Positions 1 through 6,036 of a stretch of 9,699 nt of DNA are shown piece after piece; the stretch's first letter is position 1; each line of letters begins with the position of its first letter. The stretch comes from Candidatus Falkowiibacteriota bacterium. Lineage in GTDB: Bacteria > Patescibacteriota > Patescibacteriia > Patescibacteriales > GWC2-42-12. The notes under the pieces were generated by a model that had not been told where the DNA came from, made no database searches, and saw only the letters and a program-made list of their open reading frames with translations. The stretch is taken from the NCBI GenBank assembly GCA_016208065.1, contig JACQYU010000031.1:9776-19474 (forward strand), read 5' to 3'. Made by a program: the position numbers and the translations under genes.

Positions 1-1
1 C

Positions 2-217
2 AGCACTGATGTCGGCGGCATCCCGGAAATGATCGAAGACAAAAAAACCGGCTTATTAGTTAAGCCGGCCGACGCGCTTACCTTAGCGGATAACATTAAA
101 TTATTAATGGAAAATAAAATTTTACGATTAAAACTATCCGGAAACTCCCAGAAAAAAGTAAAAACTGAATTTAGCCTTAAAAAAATGATTGAAGAAACCA
201 AAAAAAATTATGTTTAA
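2..217 (+). CDS. Glycosyltransferase, GT4 family (GT-B fold), C-terminal fragment
   Basis: This is the last 71 residues of a gene that begins outside the window; the frame is open from base 2 to the TAA at 215-217. The fragment starts STDVGGIPEMIEDKKTGLLV, the conserved C-terminal nucleotide-sugar-binding segment of group 1 (GT4) glycosyltransferases (usual form 'VGGxPEhh.....GhLh'). It is followed by the expected helical stretch and an 'FSL.KMIEET' tail. Enzymes of this family move a sugar from a nucleotide donor to a lipid-linked or other acceptor at the cytoplasmic face of the membrane. Donor and acceptor cannot be told from this part. The gene is convergent with the O-antigen ligase-like gene, with one base between the stop codons. 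Family assignment is firm; its role in surface glycan assembly is inferred from the neighbours. Confidence 0.9.
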   Translation, partial: STDVGGIPEMIEDKKTGLLVKPADALTLADNIKLLMENKILRLKLSGNSQKKVKTEFSLKKMIEETKKNYV

Positions 218-218
218 T

Positions 219-2450
219 TTATTCTCCTAACTTTTTAATAAACTCTTCGGCCGCGGATCTAAGCGATGGGTCAATCTCCGCGGCTTTTTTAGCCGCCTCA
301 ATGGCGCCGGCTTTATCGCCGTTTTTCTCATAAATCAAAGAAAGATTGACTAAAATTTCTACGTTTCCCGGCTCTAAATCGGCCCATCTTATGTATAAAG
401 GCAATAAACGCGCATAATCATTTTTCTCCAAATAATGATTAATGGAAATTTTTATAAGCTCGGCGGGATTTAAATAGCCCGCGCCGCCAAGGTCAAGGCA
501 TCTATCCAAGGCCTTGTAGCCTTCAACTTCTTCTTTAAAATAAATTTCCACCTTTGCCAGATAGCAGACTGATTCGGGATATTTGTCATTCAAACTAACC
601 GCGTATTTCAAAGTTTTTATGGCATTGTCTTTGTCATTTCTGCCTATATATATCTGGGCTTTGGAGAAATAAATCGTTACGCGCCCCGGACTGGACTTTA
701 TAGATTCATCAATCGCTTCCAAGGCGCGGTTGGAATAAAAATAAAATTTATTTTCGTTATCCTGATTAACGAAAGCGGCCGTGTTTAAAATCTGCGCCAG
801 CTGCATTTGCATCATGCTATCAGCCGGATTTAAAGCTACGTTGGCTTCAGCCAAGCTTACGGCATAATCGGCTATTTCTTTAGCCGTTGCTTTATCCATC
901 GCGAGTAAAGCCTCCTGCCGGCCGTTAATCGCGTTAACTAAGCTAGCGCGGCTATCGCGATCTAAAGGTGTATTTAAATTTAAAGCTTTTTTATATTCAT
1001 TAACCGCGCTAATAATATCGCCTTGGGCTAATTTAATTTGTCCGTTAATCGTACCGCTTAGCATTCCAAAAACCTTAATATTATATTGGTAAACGACGGA
1101 TAAAATAACTAAGCCGGCTATAATTAAAATTGCCAACTCTTTATTAGCCAGGCCTGCTTCGCCGGCGGCAAATTCTTCTTCCTCCTCATCGCTTCCTTCA
1201 ATCAGCCAATAAACATAGCCTAAAGCCAGCATTAAGCAAATATAAGTTACCAGCGAATCAAACACGGCTAAGTTTTGAATAAAATAAGCCACAAACAAAC
1301 AAACCAACAGGATGAATTCATTGGTGGAAATTCTGCCTTGGCGCTTGCCTTTTAATAAATAATAAAATACGGCCGCTAATATGGAAAAATAAGACAGCAA
1401 GCCGAGCAGGCCGGCGGTTGAAGCAATGTCCACTAAATTATTATGCGCCCGATCAAAATAAGTTTCAGCGTTGGTGTAATTATAAAATTTCGGATCAAAA
1501 TATTTATCAAAAGTAATGGCGTAGTTGCCGTAGCCGGTGCCCAGAATCGGCTGATTTGGAAAATCTTTTAAAGCCGCTTTCCAAGAAATTAGCCTGGTCT
1601 GGAAAGTAACTTGGCTTGAAGAAATTTGCGCGATGGTTGTTAAAACTGAATTATTGGCCACTAAGCCGCTATTGGGAAATAAAAATATTAAAGAAACTAA
1701 GATAATCGCCGAAACGCCAATAACCAAACTGTAAATTTTTATTTTTTTGCTCCGGCTATATAAAGCATGCAAAATAAAAAACAATAAAAAGCTCACGCCC
1801 AAGCCGACGTAAGCGCCTCGAGTATGCGTAACTTTCATGACTAAGAGCATTATTAAAGCAACCAGCAAATAAAGCGCGCTTATCAGCCAATCTTGATGTT
1901 TTATTTTTTCTTCGCCGTGGCGGCGAAAAAATAATATTAAAGCGAAATAAAAATTAAAAATGGCATAGCCGGAAACATAAGCCGTATTGCCGATCGTACT
2001 ATAAGGAATCTTAAATAGGCTATAAAGGCAAACCCCGGTTCCGGCGATTACCGAGGCTATTAATAAATTACGCCAATCTTCCCACCGCCGGAAAACCGTA
2101 ATAATTATCAAATAAAATAAAAAGAAATGGACGATATGAAACCAGCCTAGCATTCTTTCAATATCTCCCCAAAAACTTAAATTAAAATCAACTCCAAAAA
2201 TTGAAGAAACGAGCAAAGCGCTGAAAAACGCGGCAAAACCAAAACTAATCCAGGATTTTTTAGGCCGAACTTCGGGATATTTTATAATCAGCGCCAGCCA
2301 AACCACGGTTAAAAGTTCAATCAAGATATTAAAAAAAATCTGCTTGGAGGTTATGTAGGGAAAAAGCAGATTGGTAAATACCAAAAAAACCGAAATAAAA
2401 CTTAAATATGCTCCGATTTTTAGGGTGTTTAAATAAATTTTTAAAGTCAT
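219..2450 (-). CDS. O-antigen ligase/polymerase-like membrane protein with C-terminal TPR domain (paralogue 1)
   Basis: 743 residues. The first ~455 form about 12-13 hydrophobic helices, followed by a soluble helical-repeat region to the end. Wzy/WaaL/PglL-superfamily marks are visible: SFWGDIERMLG (92-102), a THTRGA motif with R211, a loop with GTGYGNY (304-310), then FDRAHNN with H336, which fits the essential loop histidine of the ligases, followed by GLLGLLSY (348-355) and VFDS (396-399). The acidic stretch DEEEEE (421-426) precedes the last helix. TPR-like units are clearest near 475-493, 597-621 and 700-730 (LSLIYEKNGDKAGAIEAAKK). The family moves lipid-linked glycans onto lipid A, another glycan or protein outside the cytoplasmic membrane; the substrate here is unknown. 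Four bases separate it from the paralogue upstream, so the two are probably co-transcribed and translationally coupled. No clear Shine-Dalgarno is seen. It could be a polymerase, a ligase or a protein O-oligosaccharyltransferase. Confidence 0.87.
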   Translation of the reverse strand: MTLKIYLNTLKIGAYLSFISVFLVFTNLLFPYITSKQIFFNILIELLTVVWLALIIKYPEVRPKKSWISFGFAAFFSALLVSSIFGVDFNLSFWGDIERMLGWFHIVHFFLFYLIIITVFRRWEDWRNLLIASVIAGTGVCLYSLFKIPYSTIGNTAYVSGYAIFNFYFALILFFRRHGEEKIKHQDWLISALYLLVALIMLLVMKVTHTRGAYVGLGVSFLLFFILHALYSRSKKIKIYSLVIGVSAIILVSLIFLFPNSGLVANNSVLTTIAQISSSQVTFQTRLISWKAALKDFPNQPILGTGYGNYAITFDKYFDPKFYNYTNAETYFDRAHNNLVDIASTAGLLGLLSYFSILAAVFYYLLKGKRQGRISTNEFILLVCLFVAYFIQNLAVFDSLVTYICLMLALGYVYWLIEGSDEEEEEFAAGEAGLANKELAILIIAGLVILSVVYQYNIKVFGMLSGTINGQIKLAQGDIISAVNEYKKALNLNTPLDRDSRASLVNAINGRQEALLAMDKATAKEIADYAVSLAEANVALNPADSMMQMQLAQILNTAAFVNQDNENKFYFYSNRALEAIDESIKSSPGRVTIYFSKAQIYIGRNDKDNAIKTLKYAVSLNDKYPESVCYLAKVEIYFKEEVEGYKALDRCLDLGGAGYLNPAELIKISINHYLEKNDYARLLPLYIRWADLEPGNVEILVNLSLIYEKNGDKAGAIEAAKKAAEIDPSLRSAAEEFIKKLGE

Positions 2451-2454
2451 AACT

Positions 2455-4638
2455 TTATCTTTTATTATATGCTTGATAAAGCATATTGACGAATTCTTCG
2501 CTGTCCTTAAGGCTGTCCGGCGATTTAGCGCTTACAATATTTATTTGCTCAATCGCTTCGTCGTATTTATTGGTTAAATAATAAATTTTGGCCAAATCCA
2601 GATGATAATCATATCTATCGATCTCTTCTAAAAAAAGCCGATAATAATACGGAATCGCTTCCTCGTACCTTTTTTGGCCTAAAAGATAGATTATAATTTT
2701 TTTAGATCCGCTATAATCATAAAAGCCATACTGCTCAATCGCCTGCCGGTATAATTCCTCCGCCTTGGCCGGATCGTCTTTGGCTAATTCGCTCATTAAC
2801 ATGATTTTAGCGCCACCGTAATTTGGCACCCTGCTTATCAAGTCATATAATACTGCCCGAGCTTTTTCTTTTTCTCCTTTTTGGGCGTATAAATTATATA
2901 ATAAATAAAATGGCTCGATTCTGGTCGGGCTTAATCTAATTGATTCTTTGAATAGATTTTCGGCCCGGTCAAGCTCTTTTAAATCTTTGTAATTATTAAG
3001 TATAAACTGGCCCAGATACATTTTCGTTTTTATGTCCAAGGGAAAATTATTTGAAACAACCATTAATTTTTCCCGAGCCAGTTCGTTAAACTGCTCTTTG
3101 GTTTGGGCGTTGGCTTCGCCCTGAGTTTCTAGAACTTCCAGCATCTTATTAAGCTGAACTACGGTTTCAATACTGCCCAATTTATAATTCAGCGCGTATT
3201 TAAAATTTTCATAAGAGCGGAAAGTATCGGCTAAAATATAATAATAACCGATATAAAGGCTGCGGTTGATTTTATACGGCAAATAAACCAGCTTATAAAA
3301 AACAAAAATATTAATAATTATCAAGGCGATAAAAGCGTAGTTAAACCGCTTATGGTCCGGCTGGGTGGTTATATTTTTTTCTTCAGCCGCCTCCCTCTCC
3401 CTGAAGCCGATTAAAGCGATCAAGAAAAAATATAAAAATGAAGTATTGATAGTATCAAAGACGAAAAAATTATGGATGCTATAACCGATTAGCAATCCGG
3501 TTAAAACCGCGAATTGCCAATAATCTTCCCGCCTGATTTTAAATAACAGATAAAATAAATAAAATAAAATGGCTAAATAAGCGATCAGGCCGACTATCCC
3601 GCCGGCAACAAGCTGGTCTATGTAAACATTATGGGTGCGGTCAAACCAATTTTCCGAAATATCCGGCGCGTAATATTTATTATAAATAATTTCAAAATTT
3701 TCCATGCCTACGCCAAGCCAGGGATGAAGCTTAAAATCGCGCAAAGCCATTCGCCAAACTGTTAAACGATTTTTGATGTTGGCGTCGGCGATGGATATCG
3801 TGGCCATTCTCTTGATGAAAGAGACGCCGGAGTCAGCGAATTTATCCCTAAAAATAAAAAAGCCGGTTGACAAAACAATTAAAGTTATAATAACAACTAT
3901 TGAATATTTTCTTATCTTGCCGGTCAAAAAAACAGCGTTAAGCAAAACAAAAGCCAGCGCGCCGAAAATTAAGCCTAAAATCGCGCCTCTGGTAGAAGTT
4001 AAAAATAAAACTATAATGTTTAATCCGGTCGCCGCCAGCGCGAAATATTTATAATTCGCCCTGGCTTCATTAAAATAATAATAAATGCCTAAGCCAACGG
4101 CCATAAGCAGATAACCGGCTAAAAAGGCCGCATTGCCGATAGTAGAGGTAACGCGGTTAATGCCAGCTTCAAACACCGGTAGAATATTGAATCTCTGGCC
4201 TAAGCCGTAAAGAGAAACCAGCAAACTGGAAATTAAAATCAGCCTGACATAAAACAGCCAATCGGTTTTTTCCCTAAAAAATATCTGCAGTAAAAATAAA
4301 TAAACCGCTAAATAAATCAAACTGATAACGCCTTCCATTCTTTCAAAGTCCGACCAAAAACTTCTATAAAAACCATAGCCGAAAATCGCGGCTATCAACT
4401 GAATAAATAAAAAAATTAATACTAAAATAAGCCCGGCGCTTAAGCGCGGCCTATATTTTTTAAAATTTATAGCCAAAAGCAAAAAATATAAAGAAAGCGC
4501 CGATTGCATTAATAAGCGGAAAAAAACGGTTCGAGTAATAATAAACGGAAAATAAAAACCCTCAATAAAAATCAAGGCCAAAAAAGGTACGGCATAAAGC
4601 AATATTTTTGCGTATTTTTCAAGTTTATTTTCAAGCAT
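2455..4638 (-). CDS. O-antigen ligase/polymerase-like membrane protein with C-terminal TPR domain (paralogue 2)
   Basis: 727 residues from the chosen start: about 12-13 hydrophobic helices to residue ~455, then TPR-like helices to the end. It shares the same ordered motifs as the following gene: SFWSDFERMEG (93-103), TSTRGA with R217, GVGMENF (309-315), FDRTHN with H336, GLIAY and VFDT (393-396). This indicates an ancient tandem duplication. TPR units are seen near 556-570 (LDRAENLFKES), 576-605 and 676-700 (LAKIYYLTNKYDEAIEQ). An ATG five codons upstream (4653) is possible, but it lies in the end of a palindromic repeat. Starting at 4638 aligns the N-terminus with the paralogue without a gap: the FP of FPFIITRTVFF falls at residues 30-31 in both proteins. 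The likely role is transfer or polymerisation of a lipid-linked glycan outside the membrane. Having two copies suggests different acceptors or a polymerase/ligase split (inference). Confidence 0.86.
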   Translation of the reverse strand: MLENKLEKYAKILLYAVPFLALIFIEGFYFPFIITRTVFFRLLMQSALSLYFLLLAINFKKYRPRLSAGLILVLIFLFIQLIAAIFGYGFYRSFWSDFERMEGVISLIYLAVYLFLLQIFFREKTDWLFYVRLILISSLLVSLYGLGQRFNILPVFEAGINRVTSTIGNAAFLAGYLLMAVGLGIYYYFNEARANYKYFALAATGLNIIVLFLTSTRGAILGLIFGALAFVLLNAVFLTGKIRKYSIVVIITLIVLSTGFFIFRDKFADSGVSFIKRMATISIADANIKNRLTVWRMALRDFKLHPWLGVGMENFEIIYNKYYAPDISENWFDRTHNVYIDQLVAGGIVGLIAYLAILFYLFYLLFKIRREDYWQFAVLTGLLIGYSIHNFFVFDTINTSFLYFFLIALIGFREREAAEEKNITTQPDHKRFNYAFIALIIINIFVFYKLVYLPYKINRSLYIGYYYILADTFRSYENFKYALNYKLGSIETVVQLNKMLEVLETQGEANAQTKEQFNELAREKLMVVSNNFPLDIKTKMYLGQFILNNYKDLKELDRAENLFKESIRLSPTRIEPFYLLYNLYAQKGEKEKARAVLYDLISRVPNYGGAKIMLMSELAKDDPAKAEELYRQAIEQYGFYDYSGSKKIIIYLLGQKRYEEAIPYYYRLFLEEIDRYDYHLDLAKIYYLTNKYDEAIEQINIVSAKSPDSLKDSEEFVNMLYQAYNKR

Positions 4639-4647
4639 ACGATAGGC

Positions 4648-4715
4648 TGTCATTGCGAACCCCGCATTCGCGTGGTGAAGTCAATCGCTACGCCAGATCC
4701 GGCGTAGCCATGACA
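4648..4715. repeat. Palindromic 'TGTCATTGCG' repeat between the TPR gene and ligase paralogue 2
   Basis: The 68 bp unit is bounded by inverted ends, TGTCAT (4648-4653) and ATGACA (4710-4715). Inside, GCTACGCC (4687-4694) pairs perfectly with GGCGTAGC (4701-4708) around a 6-nt loop. The left head TGTCATTGCGAA matches the head of the two repeats flanking the GIY-YIG gene, but the interior differs, so it looks like a composite or diverged member. It fills nearly all of the 69-84 bp gap between the genes and supplies a spurious upstream ATG for the ligase gene. There is no U-tract after the hairpin, so it is not a classical terminator, though it could stabilise or process the mRNA. Confidence 0.75.
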
Positions 4716-4722
4716 CTAATAA

Positions 4723-5454
4723 TTACTTCTTTATATTTTCTATTTTCTTCTCAAGCGCGGCTTTATTGGCCGGCTGCTTCACTATTAATTGTTCATAAAT
4801 TTCAATAGCTTGATCATATTTGTTTTGTAAAATCAGCCATTCGGCATAAGCGTTTAAAACTAAGCTATCGCTTTCCATGCTTTCTTTTATAGCTTCTAGT
4901 CCTGATTTATAAGTTGCTTCAACTTTCACGCCGTCGTTAACCGCCTTATAATAATCAGCTAATTTTACATAACTTTCCGGGATATATTTATTTAATTCAA
5001 CGGCTTTTTTATAAGCCGTTTCCGCGCTTTTAAGCGCTTTCATTTTTAATAAAACGTCCGCGAAATTCTGCCAAGAAATTCTAGCTTGGTTTTCTAATTT
5101 TAAAGACTCTAAATAGGCGTTATAAGACTCGCGGTAATTGCCTAAATATTTTTGGTAAACCGCCAAATTATTATAATCGGCCAGCCGATCGTCTTTTTCG
5201 GTTTTAACCGCCAAGTCCGCTTGAATTTCTTTTATTTTATTTTCAAATTGCGTTCGCGCTTCCAAGCTAAGCTGGATAGCTTCCGACCAGACTAAGCTTT
5301 TTTCATCATCAAGCATAATAAAGCCGGTATCAAAAGCTATTTTTTCTTTTTGTTTTTCTTTATTGTTTTCAGTATTTTTTCCATAATACCAAAAACCGCC
5401 GGCCGCGATTATTAAAACCAAGCAAGCGATAATTATAATTTTATATTTTTTCAT
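4723..5454 (-). CDS. Membrane-anchored tetratricopeptide repeat protein
   Basis: 243 residues. The N-terminus MKKYKIIIIACLVLIIAAGG is a single transmembrane or uncleaved signal anchor (about residues 5-24), followed by a short charged Asn/Lys/Glu linker. From ~90 onward there are TPR-type helix pairs: YNNLAVYQKYLGNYRESYNA (94-113), WQNFADVLLKMKALKSAETA (128-147), YVKLADYYKAV (162-172) and a final unit near 202-228 (LQNKYDQAIEIYEQLI). The TPR domain is probably outside the cytoplasm and acts as a binding scaffold; the partner is unknown. An in-frame GTG at 5508 would add 18 residues, but these are translated repeat DNA, so the start before the hydrophobic anchor is preferred. No Shine-Dalgarno is evident. 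The gene lies upstream of, and in line with, the two TPR-containing ligase-like genes, so a shared role in surface glycan handling is plausible. The Cys at position 11 follows IIA, but the hydrophobic stretch before it is too short for a convincing lipobox. Confidence 0.82.
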   Translation of the reverse strand: MKKYKIIIIACLVLIIAAGGFWYYGKNTENNKEKQKEKIAFDTGFIMLDDEKSLVWSEAIQLSLEARTQFENKIKEIQADLAVKTEKDDRLADYNNLAVYQKYLGNYRESYNAYLESLKLENQARISWQNFADVLLKMKALKSAETAYKKAVELNKYIPESYVKLADYYKAVNDGVKVEATYKSGLEAIKESMESDSLVLNAYAEWLILQNKYDQAIEIYEQLIVKQPANKAALEKKIENIKK

Positions 5455-5465
5455 AAATTTATTTT

Positions 5466-5503
5466 TGTCATTGCGGCCTACGAGCCGCAATCCAGGGGCT
5501 AAT
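5466..5503 (+). repeat. Left inverted repeat flanking the GIY-YIG gene
   Basis: It reads TGTCATTGCGG, with a 7-bp stem TTGCGGC (5471-5477) / GCCGCAA (5484-5490) around a 6-nt loop, then TCCAGGGGCTAAT. The same unit occurs in opposite orientation on the other side of the GIY-YIG gene (5829-5864): GTCATTGCGG is outermost and CCAGGRGYTAAT innermost in both. It sits between the stop of the nuclease gene and the start of the TPR gene. Confidence 0.85.
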
Positions 5504-5510
5504 CTCACAA

Positions 5511-5539
5511 ATTATATTTCATTAAATAAATCTTGCCAG
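5511..5539 (-). promoter_or_regulatory. Candidate sigma70-type promoter for the TPR/ligase genes
   Basis: On the minus strand CTGGCA (5534-5539) and a perfect TATAAT (5511-5516) are separated by 17 bases. The -10 box overlaps the stop codon of the GIY-YIG gene and lies about 57 bp before the TPR gene start. The region is AT-rich, so chance occurrence is possible. Confidence 0.3.
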
Positions 5540-5805
5540 GTCGGATTACCTTTTTCAATTAATTGTATTTTCCAGTCTCTTTTCCAATTTTTAAGCTGTT
5601 TTTCTCGGCTAATTGCTCCGTAAGCATGGCCATAAATTTCATAATATACTAATTTTTCTATTTTATATTTTTTAGTAAATCCGCCATACATTCCTTTTTT
5701 ATGCTTATCTATTCTGTCTGCTAAATTAGAAGTTATGCCTATGTATAATGTGCCGTTTCTTTTGCTAGCCAATATATAGACATAATATTGTTTTTCCTCC
5801 TTCAT
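5512..5805 (-). CDS. GIY-YIG nuclease family protein (small, single-domain, UvrC N-terminal-like)
   Basis: 97 residues, a full-length single-domain GIY-YIG protein. The expected parts are all present: YYVYIL (7-12) for the GIY strand, TLYIGIT (19-25) for YIG, catalytic-type R31 in ADRIDKHKKG, the FTKKYKIEKLVYYE block (43-56), and the metal-ligand-type E68 in SREKQLKNWKRDWK, then NPTWQDL. The family cuts DNA using one metal ion. Small stand-alone members are common in bacteria and their biological role is mostly undefined. The gene is enclosed by two inverted copies of a palindromic repeat and is otherwise unrelated to its surface-glycan neighbours, which suggests a mobile or repeat-associated origin (inference). 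The leader before the ATG has no Shine-Dalgarno; an AAGGAGG lies instead inside codons 2-4. A later in-frame start would remove the GIY strand, so the ATG at 5805 is kept. Confidence 0.92.
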   Translation of the reverse strand: MKEEKQYYVYILASKRNGTLYIGITSNLADRIDKHKKGMYGGFTKKYKIEKLVYYEIYGHAYGAISREKQLKNWKRDWKIQLIEKGNPTWQDLFNEI

Positions 5806-5828
5806 AATAATATTCTTGTTCTAACCAT

Positions 5829-5864
5829 TAACTCCTGGATTGCGGGTCAAGCCCGCAATGACGG
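5829..5864 (-). repeat. Right inverted repeat flanking the GIY-YIG gene
   Basis: On the minus strand it begins CCGTCATTGCGGG. An 8-bp stem, ATTGCGGG (5839-5846) / CCCGCAAT (5852-5859), surrounds a 5-nt loop, followed by CCAGGAGTTAAT. It is the mirror-oriented partner of the copy at 5466-5503, with one base length difference and few substitutions. It lies in the leader of the GIY-YIG gene and would fold in its mRNA. Confidence 0.85.
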
Positions 5865-5885
5865 CTAATAAATTACTTCATCGTT

Positions 5886-5904
5886 ACTACTCCCCACAAT
5901 GACA
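5886..5904 (-). repeat. Degenerate half-copy of the GTCATTG repeat
   Basis: The minus strand reads TGTCATTGTGGGGAGTAGT, which matches the head of the neighbouring repeats (TGTCATTGCGGG) but lacks the second arm of the palindrome. It is probably a decayed copy, or the remnant of an older unit, next to the intact right repeat. Confidence 0.45.
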
Positions 5905-5945
5905 AAACAAAAAATAACAAACAAAAAATCACTAAACTAACTTCA

Positions 5946-5974
5946 ATTATAGTAACTTTTTTAATAAAAAGCAA
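5946..5974 (-). promoter_or_regulatory. Candidate sigma70-type promoter upstream of the GIY-YIG gene
   Basis: The minus strand has TTGCTT (5969-5974), exactly 17 bases, then a perfect TATAAT (5946-5951). Transcription would start near 5939, giving a leader of about 135 nt that contains the right inverted repeat. The -35 box overlaps the U-rich tail of the terminator of the preceding gene. The -35 match is modest, so this remains a candidate. Confidence 0.4.
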
Positions 5975-6006
5975 CCCCGCCCAAATTTATTAAATTTGGG
6001 CGGGGC
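5962..6006 (-). terminator. Strong intrinsic terminator of the S-layer-like gene
   Basis: CCCCGCCCAAATTTA (5975-5989) and TAAATTTGGGCGGGG (5991-6005) form a near-perfect stem of 12-14 pairs with a GC-rich base. Read on the minus strand it is followed by TTGCTTTTTATT. It begins about 30 nt after the stop of the 1200-residue gene, as expected for a rho-independent terminator. It insulates that highly structured surface-protein gene from the downstream block. Confidence 0.88.
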
Positions 6007-6036
6007 GCCTTTTGTATATCTGAATTCAACTATTGC

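Noticed and set aside
3773..4054. 93-codon plus-strand open frame opposite ligase paralogue 2
   Set aside because: It lies entirely antisense to a conserved membrane-protein gene and its sequence is the low-complexity complement of transmembrane codons.
4723..5454. Lipoprotein reading of the TPR protein via Cys11
   Set aside because: The hydrophobic stretch before the cysteine is only about six residues, and the hydrophobic run continues past it, as in an uncleaved membrane anchor.
5455..5508. 18-residue N-terminal extension of the TPR protein from a GTG at 5508
   Set aside because: The extension is translated from the palindromic repeat (…APGLRLVGRND…) and would place charged residues before the signal anchor; ATG at 5454 directly before KKYKIIII is the natural start.
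4648..5904. CRISPR array, suggested by several similar short repeats
   Set aside because: The repeats are few, palindromic, in mixed orientation and separated by genes rather than by uniform spacers; no cas gene is present.
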